A DNA stretch of 44,610 bases from Nonomuraea longispora. GTDB lineage: Bacteria > Actinomycetota > Actinomycetes > Streptosporangiales > Streptosporangiaceae. Position 1 is the first letter of the stretch; each line of letters begins with the position of its first letter. The DNA lies in the NCBI RefSeq assembly GCF_004348345.1, contig NZ_SMJZ01000058.1:1-44610 (forward strand), given 5' to 3'. A program made the position numbers and the translations under genes. Under the pieces are notes generated by a model. That model ran no database searches. It was not told the DNA's origin and saw only the letters and a list, made by a program, of their open reading frames with translations. Below are positions 13,820 to 23,018 of this stretch, in pieces.

Positions 13820-16265
13820 CCGGGCGCAGGGCGGCGGCGGCCTTGATCACCAGCAGGGCCACGTCGTCCTGTGACGGCTCGGGGGCGAACGTCTCGACCG
13901 TGTGCCGCACCCGTTCGGCGACCGCGTGGGCGCTCAGCCCTCGGCACTGCGCCAGCAGCGCCGCCAGCCCGTTGCCGTCGTCCAGCAGCCGGGTGCCGTC
14001 CCGCCGCTCGGTCACGCCGTCGGTCACGCACAGGAGCACGTCGTCGGGGGCGAGCTCGAACGTCTCGACGTAGAACCTGGCGCCGGCCTCGATGCCCAGC
14101 AGCAACTGCGGCGTCGCCACCGCCTCGACCAGGCCGTCCGCCCGCAGCAGCAGCGGCGGGGGATGCCCGGCCGAGGCGATCGTGCACAGGGCGCCGCCCT
14201 GCGGTAGCGGGGTCAGCTCGCCGCACAGCAGGCTGAGGAACCTGCCCTCGTCGTCGTCATCCTCCAGCAGCGCCTGGTTGAGCCGGTCGAAGATGTCGGC
14301 CACCGTGTAGTGCTCCTTGGCCAGCAGGCGTACGGCGTGGCGGGCCAGCCCGGTCACCGCGGCCGCCTCAGGCCCGCTGCCGCACACGTCGCCCAGCGCG
14401 AAACACCAGTGGTCGCCCACCGTGAACAGGTCGTAGAAGTCGCCGCCGACGTCCGCGCCCTCCTCGGCGGGCTCGTAGACGACGGCGGACTCCAGGCCGG
14501 GCATGGGCGCCACGCGCATCGGCAGCAGGCTGCGCTGCAGCACCCGTGACGTGGTCGCCTGCCGGGCGTAGAGCATCGCGGTGTGCAGGTTGAGCGCCAC
14601 CAGGCGGCACAGGTCGGCCAGCAGGTCGGCCACCTCCAGCGGCAGCGTCGGCTCGGTGCGGCCGATCACCAGCGCGCCGTGCGACCTTCCCTGGGTGAGC
14701 AGTGGGAACGACAGCACCGCCTCGGGGCCGGACGGCCAGCTCACTTCGTCGAGCGCAGCGCGGGAGACCGCGGGCAGCGACTTGCGCAGGTCGGCGTTGT
14801 GGTGTTCCTCACTGTGCCAGACGTGGGCGAGCCTGGTCATGCCCGCGAGGTCGGTCAGGTAGACGGCCGCCCACGTCGCGATCTTGGGCACGACGAGCTG
14901 CGCGGTCAGCGCCGCGATCAGCTCCTCGTCGTGCACGCCGGCCAGCAGCTCGCCCGCCTCGGCCAGGAACGACAGCCGGCCCCGGTGCGCCCGGTCCTGC
15001 TCGGCCAGCCGCTCGCGCTGCACCTGCACCGCCACCTGGTCGGCAATGTGCTGCAGGCTCACCGTGAGCTCCTGGTCGAAGCGGCCGGGCTGCTCCGCCG
15101 TCACCGCGAGGTAACCCGTCACCTCGCCCGCGAGGAGCAGCGGCGCGCACGCCAGCGAACGGGCGCGCAGCTGCTCGGCCAGCTCGACGTCACCGGCCAG
15201 CAGGTCCTCGATCACCGTGGGCGTCTTGCGCTCCGCGCCGAACACGCCGGTGGCCAGCATCCCCACCAGCCCCGCCGTCGCGCCCGCGCCCGCCGCCACG
15301 CCGAACCGGTTGCCGCCTTCCGCGGGGAGCAGCACGTACGCGGCGTCGCCGCCGCTGGACATCTGCACGATCCTGGCGATCGTGTCGAGCAGCTCCGGCA
15401 ACGGCATGTCCTGGTCGAGCAGGTCCTTGATGCGCCGGCCCGCCTCCCTGCGCGGCGCGGGCGGCGGCGTCAGCACGTAGCGGTGGTCGCCGGCGACCAC
15501 CATCCAGATCGACCTGTGCTCCCGGGCGCGCCCCTTGGTGCGCAGGTGGGAGACGTAGACGGGCACCAGTCTGCCGTCGGCGTGCCGCATGCGCGCCTCG
15601 CCGCGCCAGCGGCCCAGGCCGAGCGTGTCGGTCAGCGACAGCGCGTAGGGGCCGTGGCCCCGCCAGGCCACCAGGTCGGCCAGCGGGCGGCCGATCGCCT
15701 GTTCAGGAGGCCAGCCGAGCAGCTGCTGCGCCTCGGAGTTCCATGACCGCACGAGCCCGTCGTCGTCGGAGACCACCACGCCCACGTGCAGGGTGTCGAC
15801 GGAGGCCGTGGCCGGCGGGCCCGCCACGGCCTCCTGCCCGTCGCCGCCGTCCGCGAGCTCCAGCCGCACCCAGACCCGCTTGGCCGTCCGCGTGTAGGTG
15901 ACCCCCCAGGCGTCGGCGAGCATGCCCGCGAGCGCGAGGCCACGCCCCGACGGCCGTACCTCGGACCCGGGGGTGACGGCGGGCATGACGCCGCACTCGT
16001 CGATCGTCCGCGCGGGCAGATGGTCGTCGACCTCGATCTCCAGCTTCGCCGGGCCGTCGTCCACGTCGAGGCGGCAGGTCAGCTCGATCCCGGTGCCCGC
16101 GTGCACGACGGCGTTGGTGACGAGCTCGCTGGTCAGCAGCACGGCGTCCTCGGCGAGGTGGCTCAGTCGCCACTCGCCGAGGACCTGGCGGACGAACTTG
16201 CGCGCGTGGGCCGGAGCATGCGGTGTGCCCTCGAAGGCCGTGCTCGACACCCGGGTCGTGTCCAC
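13812..16265 (-). CDS. SpoIIE-type PP2C phosphatase with N-terminal anti-sigma kinase domain, PAS and GAF
   Basis: This is a multidomain signalling protein of about 817 residues in the partner-switching class. The start is set at GTG 16265, preceded by AGGA; an in-frame extension upstream has no start codon near it and no domain. Order: RsbW-like HATPase (about 10-140, with Asn51 in TSELVTNAVVH and GRGLALAG at 107-114), PAS (about 157-270, VVVSDDDGLVRSWNSEAQQL), two GAF domains (about 300-435 and 450-590), and the SpoIIE/PP2C domain to the end. The phosphatase metal-binding aspartates are intact: GGDFYDLF, GDVCGSGPEA, LCVTDGVTERRD and DDVALL. It probably dephosphorylates an anti-sigma antagonist and may also bind or phosphorylate one. 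It is divergent from ftsK. The partner proteins are not in the window. Confidence 0.88.
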   Translation of the reverse strand: MDTTRVSSTAFEGTPHAPAHARKFVRQVLGEWRLSHLAEDAVLLTSELVTNAVVHAGTGIELTCRLDVDDGPAKLEIEVDDHLPARTIDECGVMPAVTPGSEVRPSGRGLALAGMLADAWGVTYTRTAKRVWVRLELADGGDGQEAVAGPPATASVDTLHVGVVVSDDDGLVRSWNSEAQQLLGWPPEQAIGRPLADLVAWRGHGPYALSLTDTLGLGRWRGEARMRHADGRLVPVYVSHLRTKGRAREHRSIWMVVAGDHRYVLTPPPAPRREAGRRIKDLLDQDMPLPELLDTIARIVQMSSGGDAAYVLLPAEGGNRFGVAAGAGATAGLVGMLATGVFGAERKTPTVIEDLLAGDVELAEQLRARSLACAPLLLAGEVTGYLAVTAEQPGRFDQELTVSLQHIADQVAVQVQRERLAEQDRAHRGRLSFLAEAGELLAGVHDEELIAALTAQLVVPKIATWAAVYLTDLAGMTRLAHVWHSEEHHNADLRKSLPAVSRAALDEVSWPSGPEAVLSFPLLTQGRSHGALVIGRTEPTLPLEVADLLADLCRLVALNLHTAMLYARQATTSRVLQRSLLPMRVAPMPGLESAVVYEPAEEGADVGGDFYDLFTVGDHWCFALGDVCGSGPEAAAVTGLARHAVRLLAKEHYTVADIFDRLNQALLEDDDDEGRFLSLLCGELTPLPQGGALCTIASAGHPPPLLLRADGLVEAVATPQLLLGIEAGARFYVETFELAPDDVLLCVTDGVTERRDGTRLLDDGNGLAALLAQCRGLSAHAVAERVRHTVETFAPEPSQDDVALLVIKAAAALRPVR

Positions 16266-16457
16266 TATGCGTCCTAGAACATCACTCGATGTGGCACCTT
16301 GGTCACTCTCAGAGTGGCAGACCGGCGGCCTCGCCACCTCCGGTTGTCGATGATCCCCATGGGAGCGAGGGATTCCGCCGGCTCCAAGGTGCCGGAATAC
16401 GACGACACCGGCGAGCCTCCGCGCGTTCCGCGGTGTCTCCGACGTACCTTTGGCATC

Positions 16458-18980
16458 ATGGCCACCCGTACGCCGAAAAGCGCATCGAAGGGGCCGGCGA
16501 AGCGGTCGACCTCGTCTCGCTCGACCTCCGCGAAGCGCGGAGGCACGTCGCCGGGACGGTCCAGAGCCAAGGGAGCCGCCACCGGCCGCAAGCCTTCCGT
16601 GACCCACCAGGACCCGATCAGCTGGGTCTTCACGATGATCGGCAAACTGATCGTCGGATTGTGGATGCTGGTCGCCAACGGCGTCGGCAGCACAGCCCGC
16701 GCGCTGGGCAAGAACGCCCGCGAGCTCGACCCCGCGCACCGGCGCGACGGGGTGGGGCTGGCGGTGCTGGCGGCCGCCATCGTGGTCGCGAGCATGACGT
16801 GGCGCAACAGCGACGGCGCCGTCTCCAGCGTGGTGAACACGACCGCGCGCGGCGTGTTCGGGTCGCTGGCCTGGGCGCTGCCGCTGCTGCTCGGCCTGCT
16901 GGCCTGGCGCTACCTGCGCCACCCTGACCAGAACGCCGACACCGGGCGCATGGTGATCGGATGGACCGCCCTGTCGATCGGCGTGCTCGGCGTCATCCAC
17001 GTGGCCAACGGCACCCCCTATCCGGCGGGCGAGGGCCAGGGCATGGACAAGGTGTCGCAGGCCGGGGGGATGATCGGGTTCATCGTGTCGGCGCCGCCGA
17101 TGAGCATCCTGCCGCCGTGGATCACGATCCCGCTGTTGCTGATCCTGTCGGGATTCGGCGTGCTGGTGATCACCGCCACCCCCGTCCACCGGGTTCCCGA
17201 GCGGCTGGCCGAGCTCAAGCATCTGTTGTTCGAACGGCACGCCGAGGCCGAGCCCAAGGGCTCCACGCCGAAGGCGCCGTCCAAGAAGCGGGCCAGGTCG
17301 AAGAAGGCGGAGGACGGCGAGGGCGGCGACCTCGTCAAGCCGTACGACACGCCCGTGCTGGCCGAGAAGGACAAGCACACCGACCACTCCCCGGAGATCG
17401 TGCCGGGTCTGACGGACGAGGAGGCGGCGCCCGCTCCCGACCTGGAGCGCAAGCCCGAGCCTCCCGAGCCGACGCCGGCGCCGCGCAAGGTGGAGCAGCT
17501 CGTGCTGTCACCGCAGGCGGGGCCGTACAGCCTGCCCGACCTGCAGTACCTCAAGCCGGGCACGCCGCCGAAGCCGCAGACCAAGGCCAACACGACCGTG
17601 GTCAACGCGCTGACCAGCGTGCTGGAGCAGTTCGGCATCGACGCGCAGGTCATCGGGTTCACCCGGGGACCGACCGTGACCCGCTACGAGATCGAGCTGG
17701 GGCCCGCGGTCAAGGTGGAGAAGGTCACGGCGCTCACCAAGAACATCGCGTACGCCGTCAAGTCGGCAGACGTCCGGATTTTGTCTCCCATCCCCGGCAA
17801 GTCGGCGATCGGGGTTGAGATCCCGAACGCCGACAAGGACCTGGTGGCGCTGGGCGACGTGCTGCGCTCCCAGGTCGCGCAGGCCGACCACCATCCGATG
17901 ATCGTCGGCCTGGGCAAGGACGTCGAGGGCCGCACCATCGTCGCCAACCTCGCCAAGATGCCCCACCTGCTCATCGCGGGCGCGACCGGCGCCGGTAAGT
18001 CGGTCTGCGTCAACGGGCTGATCACCAGCGTCCTGATGCGGGCCACGCCCGACGAGGTGCGCATGGTGCTGGTCGACCCCAAACGGGTCGAGCTCAGCGT
18101 CTACGAGGGCATCCCCCACCTGATCACGCCGATCATCACCAACCCGAAGAAGGCCGCAGAAGCCCTCGAATGGGTGGTCGGCGAGATGGACCGCCGCTAC
18201 GACGACCTGGCCGCGTCGGGGTTCCGGCACGTCGACGAGTTCAACAAGGCCGTGCGGGCGGGCAAACTGCAGCCGCCGCCCGGCAGTGAGCGGGTCTACC
18301 AGCCGTACCCGTACCTGCTGGTGATCGTGGACGAGCTGGCCGACCTCATGATGGTGGCCCCGCGCGACGTCGAGGACTCGATCGTGCGCATCACCCAGCT
18401 CGCCCGCGCGGCGGGCATCCACCTGGTGATCGCCACCCAGCGGCCGTCGGTCGACGTGGTCACCGGCCTGATCAAGGCCAACGTGCCGTCCAGGCTGGCG
18501 TTCGCGGTGTCGAGCCTCACCGACTCGCGGGTCATCCTCGACCAGCCGGGCGCCGACAAGCTGGTCGGCCAGGGTGACGCGCTGTTCCTGCCGATGGGCG
18601 CGAGCAAGCCGATCCGCATCCAGAACGCGTTCGTCTCGGAGAAGGAGATCGCCGAGATCGTCGCGTACTGCAAGGCGCAGATGCAGGCCGAATACCGCGA
18701 CGACGTCGCCGCCGCGCCGGTCAAGCGGGAGATCGACGAGGACATCGGCGACGACCTCGACCTGCTGATCCAGGCGGCCGAGCTGATCGTGACCACCCAG
18801 TTCGGCTCGACATCGATGTTGCAGCGCAAACTGCGCGTCGGGTTCGCCAAGGCCGGCCGGCTGATGGACCTGCTCGAAAGCCGCAACGTGGTCGGCCCCA
18901 GCGAAGGATCCAAGGCTCGCGAAGTGCTGGTGAAACCGGATGATCTGCCGGGATTGCTAGCTGACCTGCGTGGCGAATGA
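16458..18980 (+). CDS. ftsK: DNA translocase FtsK/SpoIIIE
   Basis: FtsK pumps chromosomal DNA through closing septa. The ATG at 16458 gives 840 residues beginning MATRTPKSASKGPAKRSTSS. A basic N-terminal tail is followed by four membrane segments (about residues 95-235), an acidic/proline linker, the alpha-beta motor and a C-terminal gamma winged helix. Walker A GATGAGKS is at about 508-515 and Walker B LLVIVDELADL at about 620-630. The gamma domain runs from about 775 (AAELIVTTQFGSTSMLQRKL). The length is typical of actinomycete FtsK. In sporulating actinomycetes it clears DNA from prespore septa. It heads the conserved group with the RodZ-like gene, rimO and pgsA. Confidence 0.95.
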   Translation: MATRTPKSASKGPAKRSTSSRSTSAKRGGTSPGRSRAKGAATGRKPSVTHQDPISWVFTMIGKLIVGLWMLVANGVGSTARALGKNARELDPAHRRDGVGLAVLAAAIVVASMTWRNSDGAVSSVVNTTARGVFGSLAWALPLLLGLLAWRYLRHPDQNADTGRMVIGWTALSIGVLGVIHVANGTPYPAGEGQGMDKVSQAGGMIGFIVSAPPMSILPPWITIPLLLILSGFGVLVITATPVHRVPERLAELKHLLFERHAEAEPKGSTPKAPSKKRARSKKAEDGEGGDLVKPYDTPVLAEKDKHTDHSPEIVPGLTDEEAAPAPDLERKPEPPEPTPAPRKVEQLVLSPQAGPYSLPDLQYLKPGTPPKPQTKANTTVVNALTSVLEQFGIDAQVIGFTRGPTVTRYEIELGPAVKVEKVTALTKNIAYAVKSADVRILSPIPGKSAIGVEIPNADKDLVALGDVLRSQVAQADHHPMIVGLGKDVEGRTIVANLAKMPHLLIAGATGAGKSVCVNGLITSVLMRATPDEVRMVLVDPKRVELSVYEGIPHLITPIITNPKKAAEALEWVVGEMDRRYDDLAASGFRHVDEFNKAVRAGKLQPPPGSERVYQPYPYLLVIVDELADLMMVAPRDVEDSIVRITQLARAAGIHLVIATQRPSVDVVTGLIKANVPSRLAFAVSSLTDSRVILDQPGADKLVGQGDALFLPMGASKPIRIQNAFVSEKEIAEIVAYCKAQMQAEYRDDVAAAPVKREIDEDIGDDLDLLIQAAELIVTTQFGSTSMLQRKLRVGFAKAGRLMDLLESRNVVGPSEGSKAREVLVKPDDLPGLLADLRGE

Positions 18981-19020
18981 CCCCAATGCGTGCATGCCCA
19001 GCGATAACTGGTTGAATATG

Positions 19021-19046
19021 AACCACTACGCAACGTCGTGGTGGTT
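19021..19046 (+). terminator. Hairpin between ftsK and the RodZ-like gene
   Basis: A 10-bp stem (AACCACTACG with CGTGGTGGTT, one G-T pair) closes a 6-base loop, 40 bases after the ftsK stop. It has no T-run. It probably ends or attenuates ftsK transcripts before the next gene. Confidence 0.5.
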
Positions 19047-19075
19047 AGTCCAGGCGCCATGGGGAGGCGTTCGCT

Positions 19076-19828
19076 GTGCAGGATCAGAGCATCGGGGCCG
19101 TGCTGACTGCGGCCAGGCAGTCGGCCGGTTTGACGGTCGCGCAGGTCAGCGCGGCCACCAATATTCGCGAGACGATCATCCATCGCATGGAGCAGGATGA
19201 CTACGGCCAATGCGGCGGTGACTTCTACGCCAGAGGGCACATCAGGGCCGTGGCCCGCGCCGTGGGGCTCGATCCCGAGTCCACCGTGCACCTTTTCGAC
19301 CAGCAGCACGGCGGCGCACCGGAGCCGGTGGCCGCCTCGGCCGTGTTCCAGGCCGACCGCAAGATCAACGTACCCGAGCGGCGGGGTCCCAACTGGACGG
19401 CGGCGCTGGGGGTGGCGCTGGCGATCGTGATGGTGTTCGGCATGATGCGGGTGCTGGGGGGCGCCAGCGACCAGGTCCGCACGGCGGACGTACGCGCGGC
19501 GTCGGCCAAGCCCAGCGTCCCGCCCAACACGCCCATCACCGAGACGCCGCGCCCCAGGGCCGCCAAGAAGGGCATGGTGACGCTCCGGATCAAGGCGAAT
19601 CGGTCGTCGTACGTGAACGTGCGCGACGCCGAGGGCCGCAAGCTCTTCGCGGGGACGCTCAAAGCGGGAAAGACGTCGACCTGGCGGGCCGAGGGCAAGG
19701 TCAATGTGCTGATCGCCGACGCGGGAGCCGTGTCGGTGCAGGTCAACGGCAAGAAGGTGACGTCGCTCGGCGAGGCGGGGGAGTCGGTGCGGCGTTCGTT
19801 CGGCCCGCCGAAGACGCAGGCGCGGTAG
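19076..19828 (+). CDS. RodZ-like helix-turn-helix membrane protein (DUF4115 type)
   Basis: GTG 19076 is preceded by GGGGAGG. The 250-residue protein has a Cro/XRE-like helix-turn-helix at 1-75 (LTAARQSAGLTVAQVSAATN, then ARGHIRAVARAVGLDPE). One transmembrane segment follows at about 108-128 (WTAALGVALAIVMVFGMMRV), then a proline-rich linker and a C-terminal beta domain (MVTLRIKANRSSYVNVRDAE onward). This is the RodZ layout: a cytoplasmic DNA-binding-like fold turned into a cytoskeleton-linking module, one membrane pass, and an extracellular beta domain. A protein of this type commonly sits between ftsK and rimO in streptomycetes. The role in cell shape is inferred from family. Confidence 0.8.
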   Translation: MQDQSIGAVLTAARQSAGLTVAQVSAATNIRETIIHRMEQDDYGQCGGDFYARGHIRAVARAVGLDPESTVHLFDQQHGGAPEPVAASAVFQADRKINVPERRGPNWTAALGVALAIVMVFGMMRVLGGASDQVRTADVRAASAKPSVPPNTPITETPRPRAAKKGMVTLRIKANRSSYVNVRDAEGRKLFAGTLKAGKTSTWRAEGKVNVLIADAGAVSVQVNGKKVTSLGEAGESVRRSFGPPKTQAR

Positions 19829-19881
19829 TCGCGCGGCGGTCACTGAGGGAGCCAGTGCATCGGGTGGTGGCCAACTCCCGA

Positions 19882-19887
19882 TACCGT
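19882..19887 (+). promoter_or_regulatory. Putative -10 element of a leaderless rimO promoter
   Basis: TACCGT fits the TANNNT -10 pattern and ends 10 bases before the rimO ATG. No purine-rich ribosome-binding site separates them, consistent with a transcript starting at or near the ATG. A clear -35 box is not visible. Confidence 0.35.
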
Positions 19888-19897
19888 AGTGTTCACC

Positions 19898-21307
19898 ATG
19901 TCATCCCGCCGAACCGCATCACTGATCACTCTGGGCTGCGCGCGCAACGAGGTCGACTCCGAGGAGCTGGCCGCGCGACTCGAGGCTGCCGGTTGGCAGC
20001 TGGGCGACGACGACCCCGACGTCGTCGTCGTCAACACTTGTGGCTTCATCGAGTCGGCCAAGAAAGACTCCATCGACACGCTGCTGGCCGCCGCCGACTC
20101 CGGCGCGAAGGTGGTGGCGGCGGGCTGCATGGCCGAGCGCTACGGCAACGAGCTGGCCGACGCGCTGCCCGAGGCCAGTGCGGTGATCTCTTTCGACGAC
20201 TACGCCGAGATCGGCGGCCGCCTCGACGACGTGGTCGCCGGCCGGCCGCTCAAGCCGCACACACCGCGTGACCGCCGCACCCTGCTGCCCATCTCGCCGG
20301 TGGACCGTGCCAGCGCGCCCAGGCCCAACATCCCCGGCCACGGCGACCTGCCCGAAGGGCTGGCGCCCGCGAGCGGCCCGCGCGTGCTGCGCAGGCGGCT
20401 CGACGAGAGCCCGGTCGCCTCGCTCAAGCTGGCCTCGGGCTGCGACCGGCGCTGCACGTTCTGCGCCATCCCCGCCTTCCGCGGCTCCTACGTCTCGCGC
20501 AGGCCGGAGGACCTGCTGGCCGAGGCCGACTGGCTGGCCCACCGGGGCGTGCGCGAGCTCGTCCTGGTCAGCGAGAACTCCACGTCCTACGGCAAGGATC
20601 TGGGCGACCTGCGGGCGCTGGAGAAGCTGCTGCCCGAGCTCGCGGCCGTCGAGGGCGTCGAGCGGGTGCGGGTCAGCTATCTGCAGCCGGCCGAGCTCCG
20701 TCCCGGCCTGATCGACGTGATCACCGGCACCGAGGGCGTCGCCGCCTACTTCGATCTGTCCTTCCAGCACGCCAGCGGCTCCGTCCTGCGCCGGATGCGC
20801 CGCTTCGGCGACCCTCAGCGTTTCCTCGGGCTGCTGGAGAGCATCCGCGAGCACGCCCCTGAGGCGGGCGTGCGCTCCAACTTCATCGTGGGCTTCCCCG
20901 GCGAGACCGAGGAGGAGTTCGGCGAGCTGGTCGCCTTCCTCGAGGCCGCGAGGCTCGACGTCATCGGCGTGTTCGGCTATTCCGACGAAGACGGCACCGA
21001 GGCGGCCGAGCTGCCGGGCAAGCTCCCTCAGGAGGTCGTCGACGAGCGGGTGCGAGCGCTCACCGAGCTGGCCGAGGAGCTGACCGCGCAACGCGCGGAG
21101 GAGCGCATCGGCACAGAGGTCGACGTGCTGATCGACGACGACCTGGGTGACGGCGGCTACGAGGGCCGGGCCGCCCACCAGGGCCCCGAGGTCGACGGCT
21201 CGGTCACGGTGCAGGGCATCGGCCTGGTCCGGGGAGAGATCGTGCGCGCGGTCGTGGTCGACGCCGAGGGGGTCGATCTGATCGCGCGCATCAAGGCCGG
21301 TCCATGA
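19898..21307 (+). CDS. rimO: Ribosomal protein S12 methylthiotransferase RimO
   Basis: RimO is a radical-SAM enzyme that adds a methylthio group to an aspartate of ribosomal protein S12. The ATG at 19898 gives 469 residues beginning [20 protein letters not shown]. The N-terminal MTTase domain carries the auxiliary-cluster cysteines Cys14, Cys48 and Cys77. The radical-SAM triad C-x3-C-x2-C is at Cys182, Cys186 and Cys189 ([15 protein letters not shown]). A TRAM domain closes the protein (about 400-469). A GTG 9 bases earlier is possible but less likely. The stop overlaps the pgsA start by 4 bases (ATGA), so the two are translationally coupled. Confidence 0.95.
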   Translation: MSSRRTASLITLGCARNEVDSEELAARLEAAGWQLGDDDPDVVVVNTCGFIESAKKDSIDTLLAAADSGAKVVAAGCMAERYGNELADALPEASAVISFDDYAEIGGRLDDVVAGRPLKPHTPRDRRTLLPISPVDRASAPRPNIPGHGDLPEGLAPASGPRVLRRRLDESPVASLKLASGCDRRCTFCAIPAFRGSYVSRRPEDLLAEADWLAHRGVRELVLVSENSTSYGKDLGDLRALEKLLPELAAVEGVERVRVSYLQPAELRPGLIDVITGTEGVAAYFDLSFQHASGSVLRRMRRFGDPQRFLGLLESIREHAPEAGVRSNFIVGFPGETEEEFGELVAFLEAARLDVIGVFGYSDEDGTEAAELPGKLPQEVVDERVRALTELAEELTAQRAEERIGTEVDVLIDDDLGDGGYEGRAAHQGPEVDGSVTVQGIGLVRGEIVRAVVVDAEGVDLIARIKAGP

Positions 21308-21876
21308 AAAGGGACGAGCGCCGTGTGGTAAGCCCGTGGAACATCGCCAACGTCCTCACGGTCCTCCGGTTGGTGCTCGTCCCCTTCTTTGTCGTCTGCC
21401 TGTTCGTGCCGGGCACGGGCTGGCGGATCGCCGCGCTGGCGGTCTTCGCGGTGGCCTCGATCACCGATCACCTCGACGGCGAGCTGGCCCGGCGCTACGG
21501 CCTCGTCACCGACTTCGGCAAGATCGCCGATCCGATCGCCGACAAGGCGCTCACCGGCGCGGCCCTGGTGTGCCTGTCGATCCTGGGCGAGCTGCCGTGG
21601 TGGGTCACGGTCGTGATCCTCGGCAGAGAGCTGGGCATCACGGCGCTCAGGTTCGTGCTGCTGCGGCACGCCGTCATCCCGGCCAGCTACGGTGGCAAGG
21701 TCAAGACCGTGCTCCAGATCGCCGCCATCGTGCTCTATCTGCTGCCGTTCGTGCCCGGTCCCGTCCGGTGGGTGGTGATGGGCGCGGCGGTGGCCGTCAC
21801 GGTCGGCACGGGGGTCGACTATGTCGCCAGGGCGATCCGGCTGCGCATGGTCGCCAAGCGCGCGCGGGGGGAGTGA
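21304..21876 (+). CDS. pgsA: CDP-diacylglycerol-glycerol-3-phosphate 3-phosphatidyltransferase
   Basis: PgsA makes phosphatidylglycerol phosphate from CDP-diacylglycerol and glycerol 3-phosphate at the membrane. The 190-residue product has several membrane segments. It also has the CDP-alcohol phosphotransferase signature D-G-x2-A-R-x8-G-x3-D-x3-D, seen as [20 protein letters not shown] followed by IADK. The start overlaps the rimO stop. The short N-terminal extension [13 protein letters not shown] is usual. The order rimO-pgsA-cinA is conserved in actinobacteria. Confidence 0.93.
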   Translation: MKRDERRVVSPWNIANVLTVLRLVLVPFFVVCLFVPGTGWRIAALAVFAVASITDHLDGELARRYGLVTDFGKIADPIADKALTGAALVCLSILGELPWWVTVVILGRELGITALRFVLLRHAVIPASYGGKVKTVLQIAAIVLYLLPFVPGPVRWVVMGAAVAVTVGTGVDYVARAIRLRMVAKRARGE

Positions 21877-21883
21877 TCGATCG

Positions 21884-22375
21884 ATGGCGGACGTCGCCGG
21901 AGCGTTGCGGTTGCTGGTGGCCCAGGACGCGACGGTCGCGGTGGCCGAGTCGCTGACGGGCGGGCTCATCGGGGCGAGCATCACGTCCGTCTCCGGGGCC
22001 TCCCAGGCGTTCGTAGGCGGGGTGATCTCCTACGCGACCGACCTCAAGCGGGATTTGCTGGGCGTGCCCGGCGAGCTGCTGCGCCGCGAGGGCGCCGTGC
22101 ATCCCGATGTGGCCGCGGCCATGGCGGCGGGGGTCGCCCGGGTGTGCGGGGCCACGTACGGGCTCGCGGTGACAGGGGTGGCGGGGCCGGAGCCCCAGGA
22201 CGGACGGCCCGTCGGCACCGTCCACGCGGCCGTCTGCGGGCCGGGCGGGCAGATTTCGGCCCGGACGTTGAGCCTGCGAGGGTCACGCGAACGTATCAGG
22301 GTAGAGACGGTGGACGAGGCGGTTGATCTCCTGGCAGGTGTGCTGAAGGCGAACATAGGGGAACATTCCGGGTGA
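21884..22375 (+). CDS. cinA: CinA C-terminal domain protein (PncC-type nicotinamide-nucleotide amidase)
   Basis: The 163-residue protein is the stand-alone CinA C-terminal domain, begun at ATG 21884 with GGGGGGAG upstream. It carries AESLTGGLIGASITSVSGAS, the VGGVISYATDLKRDLLGVP block and AVTGVAGPEPQDGRPVGTVH, all conserved in the NMN deamidase/CinA family. The N-terminal MoCF-like domain of long CinA proteins is absent, as is usual in actinomycetes. It lies 7 bases after pgsA and is probably co-transcribed with it. The likely role is recycling of nicotinamide mononucleotide. Confidence 0.9.
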   Translation: MADVAGALRLLVAQDATVAVAESLTGGLIGASITSVSGASQAFVGGVISYATDLKRDLLGVPGELLRREGAVHPDVAAAMAAGVARVCGATYGLAVTGVAGPEPQDGRPVGTVHAAVCGPGGQISARTLSLRGSRERIRVETVDEAVDLLAGVLKANIGEHSG

Positions 22376-22382
22376 TTACTGT

Positions 22383-22400
22383 GTTACGTCCCCAGCGAAC
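22383..22400. promoter_or_regulatory. ClgR-like box upstream of clgR
   Basis: GTTACGTCCCCAGCGAAC resembles the published ClgR operators (GTTCGC-N5-GCG in Streptomyces and a similar imperfect palindrome in Corynebacterium). The right half GCGAAC is intact. It lies upstream of a possible -35 (CTGACG, 22415-22420) and -10 (TACGGT, 22440-22445), the position expected for an activator. A second GCGAACAT lies at 22350, inside the end of cinA. Confidence 0.45.
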
Positions 22401-22414
22401 ATCCGACGCACGGT

Positions 22415-22445
22415 CTGACGCTGTGTCGGTGGATACGGGTACGGT
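22415..22445 (+). promoter_or_regulatory. Putative clgR promoter
   Basis: CTGACG and TACGGT are 19 bases apart. The -10 ends 6 bases before a GTG at 22452, which opens a frame running in phase into clgR. Transcription would start close to that GTG, which allows either a leaderless long form or a 210-base leader before the ATG at 22662. Confidence 0.35.
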
Positions 22446-22661
22446 GGAGCTGTGAGTGAGGTCCGTGAGCCAACTGCAAGCACCGAGCGCCCGGCAGGCG
22501 GGCCTGATGAGTCTAGCGACGCGCCACGAGCGGCGGTCCCTGGCCGGCCGCGCCCAGTGATGACGGCGAGGAGTATGTACGAAGCGAAGAAGTCCAATGT
22601 GCGGCACGAACCGATCGCGCGGGGCGTGGTGAAGACATCCGCGCCGGGGAGGGAGCGACAG

Positions 22662-23018
22662 ATGATTCTGCTGCGTCAGCTGCTCGGCGACGTGCTGAGG
22701 CGATTGCGGGTGCGGCAGGGACGCACGCTGCGCGAGGTGTCCACCCTCGCACGTGTTTCGCTCGGCTACTTGTCCGAGGTGGAGCGCGGGCAGAAGGAAG
22801 CCTCGTCCGAGCTGCTCGCATCCATCTGCGGCGCACTCGGCGTGCCCCTTTCGCAGGTTTTGCGTGAAGTTTCCGATCAGTTCGCGCTGGCGGAGCTCCA
22901 GGCTGCCCCCGTGCTTGCCGACGTGCCCGAGCACGAGCGTCTGCCCCTGTCGGAGTCGGTCCCCGGGTCGATCCCCGAATCCGTGTTCCCCGAAGTCAAG
23001 GACATGGTGGCCGCCTAA
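22662..23018 (+). CDS. clgR: ClgR-type XRE transcriptional activator of Clp protease genes
   Basis: ClgR activates clp and lon protease genes and is itself a Clp substrate. The chosen ATG at 22662 has a strong GGGGAGGGAG upstream and gives 118 residues that begin [20 protein letters not shown], the conserved ClgR start. The helix-turn-helix reads [20 protein letters not shown], then [13 protein letters not shown]. The C-terminus is MVAA; degradable ClgR proteins of streptomycetes also end in Ala-Ala. In-frame codons extend upstream to a GTG at 22452 (188 residues), and whether a long form is made is open. The position right after cinA matches streptomycetes. The stop overlaps the nei stop on the other strand. 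Confidence 0.88.
   Translation: MILLRQLLGDVLRRLRVRQGRTLREVSTLARVSLGYLSEVERGQKEASSELLASICGALGVPLSQVLREVSDQFALAELQAAPVLADVPEHERLPLSESVPGSIPESVFPEVKDMVAA

Noticed and set aside
16266..17387. N-terminal extension of the SpoIIE-type protein to about 1190 residues
   Set aside because: The extension is low-complexity His/Arg/Gly-rich sequence running antisense through ftsK. The HATPase domain begins right after the chosen GTG.
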